A stretch of DNA of 64,000 nucleotides, taken from NCBI RefSeq assembly GCF_007859955.1, contig NZ_SJPR01000003.1, positions 417,496 to 481,495 of the forward strand, written 5' to 3'. Position numbers and translations under genes: made by a program. The stretch is from Botrimarina colliarenosi (lineage in GTDB: Bacteria; Planctomycetota; Planctomycetia; Pirellulales; Lacipirellulaceae). Positions 26,054-35,179 of this stretch are shown one piece after another. The notes beneath the pieces were generated by a model. That model was given only the letters and a program-made list of their open reading frames with translations, was not told where the DNA came from and searched no databases. Every line of letters begins with the position of its first letter. Position 1 is the stretch's first letter.

Positions 26054-28906
26054 ATGAAAACCGACGAACTCCGCGAGAAGTACCTCGCTTTCTACGAGTC
26101 CAAGGGCCACACCCGCGTCGCTAGCGACGTGCTGGTCCCCACGTGGGACCCCTCGGTGCTGTTCACCCCGGCGGGGATGAACCAGTTCAAGGACCACTTC
26201 CTCGGCAAGGTCAAGCTCGACTACACGCGGGCCACCACCTGCCAGAAGTGCCTCCGCACCGGCGACATCGACAACGTCGGCCGCACGCCGCGGCACCACA
26301 CGTTCTTCGAGATGCTGGGCAACTTCAGCTTCGGCGACTACTTCAAGCGGGACGCCATCCACTGGGCGTGGGAGTTCCTCACCGACAAGAAGTGGCTCGG
26401 CCTGCCCGCGGCGCAGCTGTCGGTCACCGTCTACAAGGACGACAAAGAGGCGGCCGATATCTGGAACCGCGAGATCGGTCTGCCGATGTCGCGGATCTCG
26501 TTCGAGGAAGAGGACGAGAACTTCTGGCCCGCCAGCGCCCCGAGCCAGGGGCCCGACGGCGTCTGTGGCCCGTGTAGCGAGATCTACTACACCGCGCCGC
26601 TGGCCGAGGGGGGCCCACCTCACAAGGGAAGATGGGCCGAGCCGCTGGAGATCTGGAACCTCGTCTTCACGCAGTTCAACCGCGTCGGCGACCCGCCGAA
26701 TAACCTGCAGCCGCTGCCGAGCAAGAACATCGACACCGGCATGGGTCTCGAGCGCACCGCCGCGGTGCTGCAGGGGGTCCCGACGAACTACCACATCGAT
26801 TCGCTGATGCCGCTGGTGCAGGCGGCCGCCGAGGTGTGCGGCGTCAAGTACGAGCTCAATAGCGAAGACGGCCGCCGGCTGCGTCGGATCTCCGACCACG
26901 TGCGGGCCTGTACGTTCGCCGTGCACGAAAACGTCTACCCGGGCCCGAACAAGGAGAAGTACGTCGTCAAGCGACTGCTCCGCCGGGCGGTGCTGGATGG
27001 CCATCAGATGGGCGTCCACGACCCGTTCCTCTACAAGCTTGTGCCGACCGTGGCCGAGCTGATGAAGGCCGCCTACCCCGACCTCGCCGAGACGACGCAG
27101 CGCGTCGCCAGCGTCATCGAGAAGGAAGAGTCGAACTTCTTCGGCACGATTGACGGCGGCCTCAATCGTATCGGCCGCGTCTTCGACGAGATCCGCAAGG
27201 ACAACCGCACCGCGGTCGATGGCGTCGTCGCCGCCGAGCTCTACCAGACCTATGGCGTTCCGCCCGAGCTGTTCGAGAGTCTCGCCGCCGAGCAGCACCT
27301 CGCCTTCGACTGGGACGGCTACCGCCGCGCGATGGCGGAGCACGCCGAGGACTCCGGCAAGCTGGTCCATACCGTGATGGGCGCGAAGGGGCCGATCGAT
27401 TCGCTGAAGCAGGCGCTCGACGCCACCGAGTTCGTTGGCTACGGCACGACCGAGGCGACCGCGAAGATCGTCGGCGTCGTGACCGGTGCTGGCGGTAATC
27501 AGCAGCTCGCCGAGTCCCTCCAGCAGGGCGAAGCGGCCGTGCTAGTGCTCGACAGCACCCCGTTCTACGGCGAGAGCGGCGGCCAGGTGGGCGACACCGG
27601 CACGCTAACGGGCGAGGGCTTCGTCTTCTCGGTGACCGACACCCAGAAAGATGGCTCGCTGTTCTTGCATCGCGGGGTGCTGCTCAAGGGGTCGCTCGAC
27701 ACGGGGGATGACGTCATCGCCAAGGTGAACGAGGACCGCCGCGACGCTATCCGACGCGCGCACTCGGCGACGCACCTCTTGCACTGGGCCCTCCAGAAGA
27801 CACTCGGCTCACACGCGCAGCAGCAAGGGTCGAAGGTCGACGCCGATTGGCTGCGGTTCGACTTCACGAATCTGTCGGCGGTCGAGCCGGAGCAGCTCGC
27901 GACGATCGCGGCCGATGTCGAGGCTTGTGTCGCCGCCGCCGGCGCCGTGAAGTGCGAAACCCTGCCGCTCGCCGATGCGCGGCAGGCGGGCGCCATGATG
28001 CTCTTCGGCGAGAAGTACCCCGACCCCGTACGGATGGTCTCGATGGGGCCGCTCGCCAGCGGCGACGCCTTTAGCCGCGAGCTGTGCGGTGGCACGCACC
28101 TGACGAATACCGGCGAGGTGGGCGTCTTCGAGCTGGTGGCCGAGGAGGGAGTCTCCGCCGGAACACGACGGATCACCGCGGTGACCGGCGAACGGGCCAA
28201 AGCGAACCGCCAGGAGGTCGTGGCCGCTCTAGCGGAGACGGCGAGAACGCTCGGCGTCGCCGAGGAGACCGTCGTCGAAGCGGTCGGTCGGCTGCTCGCA
28301 CGGCAGCGGGCGTTGAAGAAGAAAATCTCCGGTGGTGGCGCCGCGAAGGCCGAGCAGGCCCAGATCCGCGGCGCGAAACTCGAGTCCTACGCCCAGCGGC
28401 GGGCTGCGCTAGCCGACGCGGCGCGGCAGCTCTCGGTCGCTCCGACCGAGGTGGCCCCGCGGTGCGCTGCGTTGATGGCGGAGATTGAGAAACTCGAAGC
28501 CCAGGTCAAGCAGCGTGACGCCGCCGGGCCCCTCGACGCCGACACGCTGCTCGCCAAGGCCGAGGTTATCGATGGCGTCACGGTCCTGATCGCCGAGACG
28601 CCGGGCGTCGCGGCGCCCCTGATGCGGCAGCTGATCGACGCGGTGCGGCAGAAGACGTCGTCGGCCGCGGTGCTGCTCGCCTCTGCCGAGGGGGACGACA
28701 AGGTGACCCTCATCGCCGGCATCACAAAGGACCTGCAAGACCGCGGCCTCAGCGCCGGTAAGTGGATCGGACCGGTGGCGAAAGCCGTCGGCGGAGGCGG
28801 TGGCGGCCGCCCCGATCTGGCCCAAGCCGGCGGCAAGGACCCCAGCAAGATCGCCGAAGCGATCGCCACGGCCCGCGAGACGATCGTGCCAATGCTCGGC
28901 GCCTAA
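26054..28906 (+). CDS. alaS: Alanyl-tRNA synthetase
   Basis: 950 aa, slightly longer than the usual 860-900. Class II aminoacylation core (LREKYLAFYESKGHTRVAS; FTPAGMNQFKDHFLG; RHHTFFEMLGNFSFGDYFK; NIDTGMGLERTAAVLQG). The editing domain keeps the zinc residues HSATHLLH and CGGTHLTNTGEVG. The C-terminal DHHA1-like region ends in GGGGGGRPDLAQAGGKDPS, which binds the tRNA elbow. Charges tRNA-Ala and hydrolyses mischarged Ser/Gly. The Lys/Gln-rich stretch between editing and C-terminal domains is the usual coiled-coil linker. Start ATG 26054 follows directly on the recognised N-terminus. Confidence 0.97.
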   Translation: MKTDELREKYLAFYESKGHTRVASDVLVPTWDPSVLFTPAGMNQFKDHFLGKVKLDYTRATTCQKCLRTGDIDNVGRTPRHHTFFEMLGNFSFGDYFKRDAIHWAWEFLTDKKWLGLPAAQLSVTVYKDDKEAADIWNREIGLPMSRISFEEEDENFWPASAPSQGPDGVCGPCSEIYYTAPLAEGGPPHKGRWAEPLEIWNLVFTQFNRVGDPPNNLQPLPSKNIDTGMGLERTAAVLQGVPTNYHIDSLMPLVQAAAEVCGVKYELNSEDGRRLRRISDHVRACTFAVHENVYPGPNKEKYVVKRLLRRAVLDGHQMGVHDPFLYKLVPTVAELMKAAYPDLAETTQRVASVIEKEESNFFGTIDGGLNRIGRVFDEIRKDNRTAVDGVVAAELYQTYGVPPELFESLAAEQHLAFDWDGYRRAMAEHAEDSGKLVHTVMGAKGPIDSLKQALDATEFVGYGTTEATAKIVGVVTGAGGNQQLAESLQQGEAAVLVLDSTPFYGESGGQVGDTGTLTGEGFVFSVTDTQKDGSLFLHRGVLLKGSLDTGDDVIAKVNEDRRDAIRRAHSATHLLHWALQKTLGSHAQQQGSKVDADWLRFDFTNLSAVEPEQLATIAADVEACVAAAGAVKCETLPLADARQAGAMMLFGEKYPDPVRMVSMGPLASGDAFSRELCGGTHLTNTGEVGVFELVAEEGVSAGTRRITAVTGERAKANRQEVVAALAETARTLGVAEETVVEAVGRLLARQRALKKKISGGGAAKAEQAQIRGAKLESYAQRRAALADAARQLSVAPTEVAPRCAALMAEIEKLEAQVKQRDAAGPLDADTLLAKAEVIDGVTVLIAETPGVAAPLMRQLIDAVRQKTSSAAVLLASAEGDDKVTLIAGITKDLQDRGLSAGKWIGPVAKAVGGGGGGRPDLAQAGGKDPSKIAEAIATARETIVPMLGA

Positions 28907-28960
28907 CGACGCGGCTCTCGAAACCTCGCCAACCAGTTTCCCTCCGCCAAAGATCGCTAG

Positions 28961-31603
28961 ATGGACCCCGAGCGGCTGCGACTCCAAGAGGCGGCGAGCG
29001 GCAAGCGAGCCTGGAAGCGCTGGGGGCCTTACCTCAGTGAACGCCAGTGGGGGACCGTCCGCGAGGATTACAGCCCGGGCGGGGACGCCTGGGGCTGCGT
29101 GACCCACGATATGGCCCGCAGCCATGCTTACGTCTGGGGCGAAGACGGGATCGCCGGCTTTAGCGATCAGCGCGCGCGTGTCTGTCTGGGGCTCGCTCTC
29201 TGGAACGAGCACGATCCGATCCTCAAGGAACGCCTGTTCGGCCTCACCAACGACGAGGGAAACCACGGCGAAGACGTCAAGGAACTTTACTACTACCTCG
29301 ACGCGACGCCGACGCACTCGTACTTGAAGATGCTCTACAAGTACCCGCAACGGGAGTTCCCCTACTCGGAGCTGGTGAGCGAGAGCCGGCGGCGGAGCCG
29401 CGACGAACCCGAGTTCGAGATCCTCGACACCAAGGCGTTCCAGCACGACCGCTATTTCGATGTCGTGGTCGAATACGCGAAAGCCGACGCCAACGATGTG
29501 CTGATGCTCGTCACGGCCTACAACCGTGGTCCCGACTCGGCCCCCCTCCGCATCCTGCCGCACGTCTGGCTACGCGACACGTGGTCAGGGGGGACCTCGA
29601 CGACCCGCAAGCCACAGCTCGGCATGGCCGACGAGGGGCATGTCGCGATCGACTGCCCCCGCGTTGGCAAGTTCGGCTGGCAGTTGGAGGGGACGCCCGA
29701 GTACCTCTTCTGCGAGAACGCAACGAACCCGCATGGCTTCTCCGCTCTGACGGATGACAGCGGCTATTACAAAGACGGCGTCAACAACTACGTCGTGCAG
29801 GGGGACCGCGACGCGGTTAACCCGGCGAAGAAGGGGACCAAGGCGGCCGCCCACTACCGGTTCCGCGTCCCCGCGGGGGGGTCGGTCAAGGTGCGGCTGC
29901 GGCTGAGCAATACGGTTACGAAGAACGCGTTCAAGGACTTCGACAAGATCGTTCAAAAACGGCGCCGCGAGGCGGACGAGTTCTACGCGGTCCTGCAGAG
30001 CGACATCAAGGACGCCGACGCCCGCGCGATCCAGCGCCAAGCCTTCGCCGGCTTGATCTGGAGCAAGCAGTTTTACGGCTACAAGGTCCAGCAGTGGCTC
30101 GATGGTGACCTGAAGAACCCCGACCCGCCGGAACAACGGCAATCGGGTCGCAACAGCCAGTGGAAGCACCTCAACAACGCCGACATCATCTCGATGCCGG
30201 ACAAGTGGGAGTACCCGTGGTACGCGTCGTGGGACCTCGCGTTCCACTGCCTCCCCCTCGCGATGATCGACCCCGAGTTCGCCAAGCACCAACTCGACCT
30301 GATCACGCGCGAGTGGTACATGCACCCCAACGGCCAGCTGCCGGCCTACGAGTGGGACTTCGGCGACGTCAACCCGCCCGTGCACGCCTGGGCGACTTGG
30401 CGGGTGTACGAGATCGACCGCAAGCACCACGGCAAGAAAGACCGGGCTTTCCTCGAACGGGTCTTCCACAAGCTCCTCCTCAACTTCACCTGGTGGGTCA
30501 ACCGCAAGGACGAGCAGGGCCGCAACGTCTTCCAGGGGGGGTTCCTCGGCCTCGACAACATCGGCGTCTTCGACCGCAGCGCCCCGGTCAACGGCGGGCA
30601 CGTCGATCAGGCGGACGGCACGAGCTGGATGGCGATGTACTCGCTCAACATGCTGCGGATCGCGCTCGAGTTGGCGACCGAGAACCCGGTCTACGAAGAC
30701 ATCGCGACCAAGTTCTTCGAGCACTTCCTCTACATCGCCGCGGCGATGAACGACGTCGGCGGCACGGGGGTCGGGCTGTGGGACGAGGCCGACGGCTTCT
30801 ACTACGACGTGCTGCACCTCAGCAGCGGCGAGATGCTGCCGATGAAGGTCCGATCGCTCGTCGGGCTGACGCCACTCTTCGCCGTCGAGACGATCGAGCC
30901 GGAGACCCTAAAGAAACTCCCCAACTTCCGGCGCCGGCTGGAGTGGTTCCTCAAGAACCGCCCCGACCTGGCGAACCTCGTCTCGCACTGGCGAGAACCG
31001 GGTCGCGGCGACCGTCGGCTGTTGTCGCTGCTCCGCGGACACCGCATGAAGTGCCTGCTCGAAAAGATGCTCGACGAGTCCGAGTTCCTCTCCGACTACG
31101 GGGTCCGTTCGCTCTCGCGCTACCACAAGGAGCACCCCTACACCGTCCTCAAAGACGGTAAATCGATCCCCGGTCTGGGGGACGACAACACCGTCGACTA
31201 TGTGCCGGCCGAGTCCAACTCGCCGATGTTCGGTGGCAACTCGAACTGGCGCGGCCCGGTCTGGTTCCCGATGAACTTCCTGTTGATCGAGTCGCTGCAG
31301 AAATTCCACCACTACTACGGTGACGACTTTCAGGTGGAGTGCCCGACGGGCTCAGGCGTCTTCGTCACGATCCAAGAGGCCGCCGACGAGATTTCGCGAC
31401 GCTTGTCGAAGCTGTTCTTGAAAGACGCCGCGGGGCGGCGGCCCGTCTTCGGCGATTGCGGCCGCGCGCAGAACGACCCCCACTTCCGCGACCACCTGCT
31501 GTTCTACGAGTACTTCGACGGCGATACCGGCCGCGGCGTGGGCGCCTCGCACCAGACGGGCTGGACCGCGCTCATCGCGAAGCTGCTCCAGCCCCGGGGT
31601 TAA
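28961..31603 (+). CDS. GH63-like glucosidase / MGH1-type glycoside hydrolase
   Basis: 880 aa. Large two-part protein: N-terminal beta-sandwich (about residues 60-330) and a C-terminal (alpha/alpha)6 barrel with GH63-type motifs. These include KWEYPWYASWDLAFHCLPLAMIDPEFA, GQLPAYEWDFGDVNPPVHAWA, LGLDNIGVFDRS and the final GNSNWRGPVWFPMNFLLIESL. The acidic residues D in YASWDLAFH and E in AYEWDFGD are candidates for catalysis. No signal peptide is seen, so it probably acts in the cytosol, perhaps on mannosylglycerate, trehalose-like or glycogen-derived glucosides; substrate is not predictable. Starts 54 bp after alaS on the same strand. Confidence 0.85.
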   Translation: MDPERLRLQEAASGKRAWKRWGPYLSERQWGTVREDYSPGGDAWGCVTHDMARSHAYVWGEDGIAGFSDQRARVCLGLALWNEHDPILKERLFGLTNDEGNHGEDVKELYYYLDATPTHSYLKMLYKYPQREFPYSELVSESRRRSRDEPEFEILDTKAFQHDRYFDVVVEYAKADANDVLMLVTAYNRGPDSAPLRILPHVWLRDTWSGGTSTTRKPQLGMADEGHVAIDCPRVGKFGWQLEGTPEYLFCENATNPHGFSALTDDSGYYKDGVNNYVVQGDRDAVNPAKKGTKAAAHYRFRVPAGGSVKVRLRLSNTVTKNAFKDFDKIVQKRRREADEFYAVLQSDIKDADARAIQRQAFAGLIWSKQFYGYKVQQWLDGDLKNPDPPEQRQSGRNSQWKHLNNADIISMPDKWEYPWYASWDLAFHCLPLAMIDPEFAKHQLDLITREWYMHPNGQLPAYEWDFGDVNPPVHAWATWRVYEIDRKHHGKKDRAFLERVFHKLLLNFTWWVNRKDEQGRNVFQGGFLGLDNIGVFDRSAPVNGGHVDQADGTSWMAMYSLNMLRIALELATENPVYEDIATKFFEHFLYIAAAMNDVGGTGVGLWDEADGFYYDVLHLSSGEMLPMKVRSLVGLTPLFAVETIEPETLKKLPNFRRRLEWFLKNRPDLANLVSHWREPGRGDRRLLSLLRGHRMKCLLEKMLDESEFLSDYGVRSLSRYHKEHPYTVLKDGKSIPGLGDDNTVDYVPAESNSPMFGGNSNWRGPVWFPMNFLLIESLQKFHHYYGDDFQVECPTGSGVFVTIQEAADEISRRLSKLFLKDAAGRRPVFGDCGRAQNDPHFRDHLLFYEYFDGDTGRGVGASHQTGWTALIAKLLQPRG

Positions 31604-31999
31604 CGGCGGCCGAGCGGATCGAGGCCCGGAGTGCGGCCGTGTGGACGCACGACGGGTGACTTCTTGCGCGGGGGGATTGCTATCGTTCCTCCGCTCCCCC
31701 CCCCCCGGCAGGCAACTCTCTTGGGGGGCGTGACGAAAAGTCCCGTCGATTGCGCTTGAACTGCACCGGATCGCGGCGCTATCGTGAAGTAGTGAACGGA
31801 GTCCTCGTCGGCGCCTCTTCGCCACCTCGCTTCGCCGCCTTGTTACGCCGATGGCCCGCCGTTTGCAGTGAGTTCTGGGACTCATCCTTTGCGAGAAGTC
31901 CCAGAACTTATCTCGCCCACGCTGTTGACGGCGCGGGCGCCTCATCGGCTAAGCGCTGAACGGATTCCCGGCCGGCGCTGCTTCAGGCGGAGACTTGCT
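31604..31999. other. Intergenic region with an 11-C tract
   Basis: About 395 bp without a convincing gene. It holds a run of eleven C at 31696-31706, a mononucleotide tract prone to slippage, about 90 bp after the glucosidase stop. The right part presumably carries the promoter of the STAS-like gene. Short open frames here have no protein-like composition. Confidence 0.55.
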
Positions 32000-32476
32000 A
32001 TGAGCACGACAGAGCAATTGCGTGGTTCAGCGACGCTCACCCCGGCTTGCCAGTGCACCGTTATTAATCGCGGGCCCAACTGGCTGTTCATCCGCGTCGA
32101 ACTGACGGGTGAGCCGTGCGGCGTTGGCGAACGGTTGTGGCGGATCGCTGAGAGCCAGTTCATCTACCGGCTCGTCATCGAGTTCGACGCCAAGGCGGAA
32201 GCCGACGCGGCGTTCGGCGTCAAACTGGGGCAAGAGCTTGGCACGCTCTGTAATCGCCTCACCCAACACGGCGGCGCGCTGAGGCTCTGCGGGCTGACGC
32301 CTCACGCGGCCCACGCCATCGTTGGCGAGTCGGGCTGCCCGCGGCTGCACAACCACGCGACGACGCACGACGCGGTCTGGTGCGGGCCGAGCTGCGATGG
32401 CGACCAGCCGGAGGAGACGGTCGTGGCGGCTTTCGAAAAAACGACACGGCGCTCGCCGCCCCGTTCCGCCAAGTAG
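32000..32476 (+). CDS. STAS-domain-like protein
   Basis: 158 aa. The central part (LFIRVELTGEPCGVGERLWRIAES; YRLVIEFDAKAEADAAFGVKLGQELGTLCNRLTQHGGALRLCGLTPHAAHAI) follows the STAS fold of anti-sigma-factor antagonists: beta strand, helix, strand, helix. The phosphorylatable Ser/Thr at the start of helix 2 cannot be placed with confidence. N- and C-terminal parts are planctomycete-type extensions with a Cys/His-rich segment (ESGCPRLHNHATTHDAVWC). The family suggests protein-protein signalling. No partner kinase or sigma factor adjoins it. ATG 32000 starts the domain. Confidence 0.65.
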   Translation: MSTTEQLRGSATLTPACQCTVINRGPNWLFIRVELTGEPCGVGERLWRIAESQFIYRLVIEFDAKAEADAAFGVKLGQELGTLCNRLTQHGGALRLCGLTPHAAHAIVGESGCPRLHNHATTHDAVWCGPSCDGDQPEETVVAAFEKTTRRSPPRSAK

Positions 32477-32504
32477 CCCGCAGCAGCCGACGGCTCAGGG
32501 CGTC

Positions 32505-34001
32505 CTACGAGAGCAACCGCTTTCGCAGGTCGCTCATAACGTCGACAATCGGCTTCTGGGCCTTGTTGCGGTCGTAGAGGCCCGCGTTGGGGAAGGCGTG
32601 CGGTCCGCTGTCCGAGAGCTGTGACCACACCACAACCTGCACCGCATTCTTTGCGATCAGCATCGGCAGGCGCCGGCGCGCCCACTCGGCTTGGAACGTC
32701 GGTGATAAGAGTTTGTCTTCGTAGCGCGCCGCGATCACCTCCATACGGGGGTCGGCCGACGGGTCGTCGATCGCCGAACTGGGGAACGCGAGCGTCAGCA
32801 TCAAGGGCGACTCGAGACGCAAGTTCCAGAGATCGACAAGCCGGCTCATCGCCAACGGATTGCGCAGCTCCGAGCCGAACGGCCGATAGCCGATGTTCAT
32901 TTCCAACTCGAAACCAGCGATCCCCAGGTCGGCACGCTCGAGCGCGTCGGCGAAATCGATCGGCGCGAGCTCGGTCTGACGCTTTGCGCGGTACTCGCCC
33001 CACGGCTGTTCGACACCGACGACGACCGGCGTTGACGGGTCGAGTTGCCGGACGAGCCGAACGGCGCTAGCGACAATCTGCAGACGCTGCTCGTCGGTGA
33101 GGGAGAGGATGCGGTCGCGGTTGATCTTCGACGCGACATTCCACAACTGCACCTTGCCGCGGTAACGCTGCACCACGGTGCGGATGTGGCCGAGCATCAG
33201 CGAGGTGAGCGTTTCGACGTCCCCCTCCCAGAGGTACGCCCAATCGGGGAGGCGCTTCTCGTCGAACTCAAGCAGCGGGCCCAGGCAGGTCCGCATACCC
33301 GTCGACCGGGCCCAGTCGATCAGTTTGTCGGTGGCGGTCCAGTCGCGGCGACCTTCGCTCGGCTCGACGACGCCCCACCCGCACGAGATGGCGGCGAGGT
33401 TGAACGTCTCAGAAATCGTCTTCGCCTTGGCTCCACGCGGCGCCTTGTCGTTCAGGCGCACGCCAAGCAGCGTGGTCAGCCGCTGTCCTTCAGGCATGCG
33501 GATCGACAGGGCCTGCTCCGAGTAGAGATCGGCCAGCAGACACGCGGTGTCGGCGGCGATCTTCAGAGCGGTCCGCGCCCGAACCGCCGCCGACGCCGGG
33601 TCGACGGTTTGCGAGACCGCCGCGCGGCTGAACGATCGGGTGGCGTCGCGGACGCCCTGCAGCAGTTTTTCGGTTGTCCGCAGGCCGAGCGTCTCCCAGG
33701 CGGCGAGCTGGTCGCGGAGCCGGAACACCAAGCCCCGCGCCAGCTCGACTTCGAGGTGGTACGGCCGTTCACGTTCCATCAGTGACGTCGTCGCCAGCAG
33801 CCAATCGCCGTGATCGGGGATCGGCCAGGGAATCGAGAAACTGCCCGAAGCGTCCTCCGACCGCTCAACGACGATCTGGTCGCCGCTCATCAGGGTGCGG
33901 CCGAAGGTCGGCGCCTCGTCGGGCCCGGCGACGTAGGCCCGCGCGAGCCGCTCTTCGGAAATCAGGCTCTGGTCGTCGGCAACAAACCGCATCAGGCCCA
34001 T
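32505..34001 (-). CDS. GH10-like protein lacking the acid/base glutamate
   Basis: 498 aa. The N-terminal 190 residues form an all-beta / helical accessory region. The rest is a GH10 TIM barrel: TFNLAAISCGWGVVEPSEG, DWTATDKLIDWARSTGMRTCLGP (normally the H-x-L-x-W segment) and VVVWSQLSDSG. At strand 4, where xylanases have W-D-V-x-N-E, it reads WNVASKI (residues 287-293), so the acid/base Glu is Lys. The nucleophile position GFELEMNIGY still has Glu (near 366). Several other cleft residues also differ. It is probably a non-hydrolytic carbohydrate-binding relative or a changed mechanism. ATG 34001 with GAAGAG upstream is chosen. No signal peptide. Confidence 0.75.
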   Translation of the reverse strand: MGLMRFVADDQSLISEERLARAYVAGPDEAPTFGRTLMSGDQIVVERSEDASGSFSIPWPIPDHGDWLLATTSLMERERPYHLEVELARGLVFRLRDQLAAWETLGLRTTEKLLQGVRDATRSFSRAAVSQTVDPASAAVRARTALKIAADTACLLADLYSEQALSIRMPEGQRLTTLLGVRLNDKAPRGAKAKTISETFNLAAISCGWGVVEPSEGRRDWTATDKLIDWARSTGMRTCLGPLLEFDEKRLPDWAYLWEGDVETLTSLMLGHIRTVVQRYRGKVQLWNVASKINRDRILSLTDEQRLQIVASAVRLVRQLDPSTPVVVGVEQPWGEYRAKRQTELAPIDFADALERADLGIAGFELEMNIGYRPFGSELRNPLAMSRLVDLWNLRLESPLMLTLAFPSSAIDDPSADPRMEVIAARYEDKLLSPTFQAEWARRRLPMLIAKNAVQVVVWSQLSDSGPHAFPNAGLYDRNKAQKPIVDVMSDLRKRLLS

Positions 34002-34208
34002 CGGGCGACTCTTCAAGCAGGTAGGAAGCCGGCGGCGGTAGCGGACGGGCGGAACGGGAGGGGGAGACAAGTCAACGGCGGCTGATTGACGGCCGGGCCG
34101 AGCCGAGCCGGCCCGCGCAAGTGCTGACTAGGAAATACGTTAGTAGGCGGGTACCACTGTAACAACCGGGCGACCGCGGCCCGCCTCCGTTCCTCACCGC
34201 TTTCTCAC

Positions 34209-35102
34209 GTGACAGCCACCGACCTGCCCGGCTACGAACCGCGTCGCGGAAAGGTTCGCGACATCTACGACCTCGGTGACCATGTCCTGCTGGTCGCGAG
34301 CGATCGCCTCAGTGCGTTCGACTGGGTGCTGCCGACCGCCATCCCCGACAAAGGCCGCGTTCTCACGCAGCTCAGCCGGTTCTGGTTCGATCGGCTCGAC
34401 GCCGCGGCGCCGGTGGCGCACCACCTTGTGACCTGCGACGTGGCGGAAATGTTGCTGCCGCCCGGGGCCGACCTCGAGCGGCTAGCCGGCCGGTCGATGC
34501 TCTGCCGCAAGACGCGGGTCGTCCCCTTCGAGTGCGTCGCCCGGGGATACCTCTCCGGCTCGGGCTGGAAGGAGTACCAGACGAATGGGGCCGTCTGTGG
34601 CGTCGAATTGCCGCCCGGCTTGGTCGAGAGCGACCGCCTCCCCGAGCCGATCTTCACCCCCGCGACCAAGGCCGAGGTTGGCGCGCACGACGAGAACGTC
34701 GCCTTCGATCGGATGCAGAGCGACCTCGGCGCCGAGCTCGCGAGCCAGCTCCGCGAAGCCACGCTCGCGATCTACGCCGCCGGCGCCGAGCACGCCGCGA
34801 CGTGTGGCCTGCTGATCGCCGACACGAAATTTGAGTTTGGCCAAACCCCCGACGGCGAGCTGCTGTTGATCGACGAGTTGCTGACGCCCGATAGCAGCCG
34901 TTTCTGGCCGGCCGATGTCTACCAGCCCGGCGGCCCGCAGCCGTCGTTCGATAAGCAGTTTGTGCGGGATTGGCTGTTGGCTTCGGACTGGGACCGCGAG
35001 AGCCCCCCGCCGGCCCTGCCCGGCGACATCGTCGAGAAGACCCGCGCCAAGTACGTCGAGGCGTACGAGCGGCTCACGGGAGACGCTTTCGCCTGGCGCT
35101 AA
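34209..35102 (+). CDS. purC: SAICAR synthetase
   Basis: 297 aa. Phosphoribosylaminoimidazole-succinocarboxamide synthase of de novo purine synthesis. Motifs: RRGKVRDIYDLGDHVLLVASDRLSAFDWVLP (ATP-binding), ECVARGYLSGSGWKEY and LLIADTKFEFGQ, with LLIDELLTPDSSRFWP and SFDKQFVRDWL. Start is GTG at 34209. A diverged, frameshifted copy of the last ~45 codons lies about 3.3 kb downstream (38436-38570), beyond the ECF42 module. Confidence 0.97.
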   Translation: MTATDLPGYEPRRGKVRDIYDLGDHVLLVASDRLSAFDWVLPTAIPDKGRVLTQLSRFWFDRLDAAAPVAHHLVTCDVAEMLLPPGADLERLAGRSMLCRKTRVVPFECVARGYLSGSGWKEYQTNGAVCGVELPPGLVESDRLPEPIFTPATKAEVGAHDENVAFDRMQSDLGAELASQLREATLAIYAAGAEHAATCGLLIADTKFEFGQTPDGELLLIDELLTPDSSRFWPADVYQPGGPQPSFDKQFVRDWLLASDWDRESPPPALPGDIVEKTRAKYVEAYERLTGDAFAWR

Positions 35103-35179
35103 GGTAGCCGAGGGTCGACAACTTCGGGGGCCCGGCAGGAAGCGGTTTGGTCGGCCCCTTCTCCGCGTCGAGTCACAGC

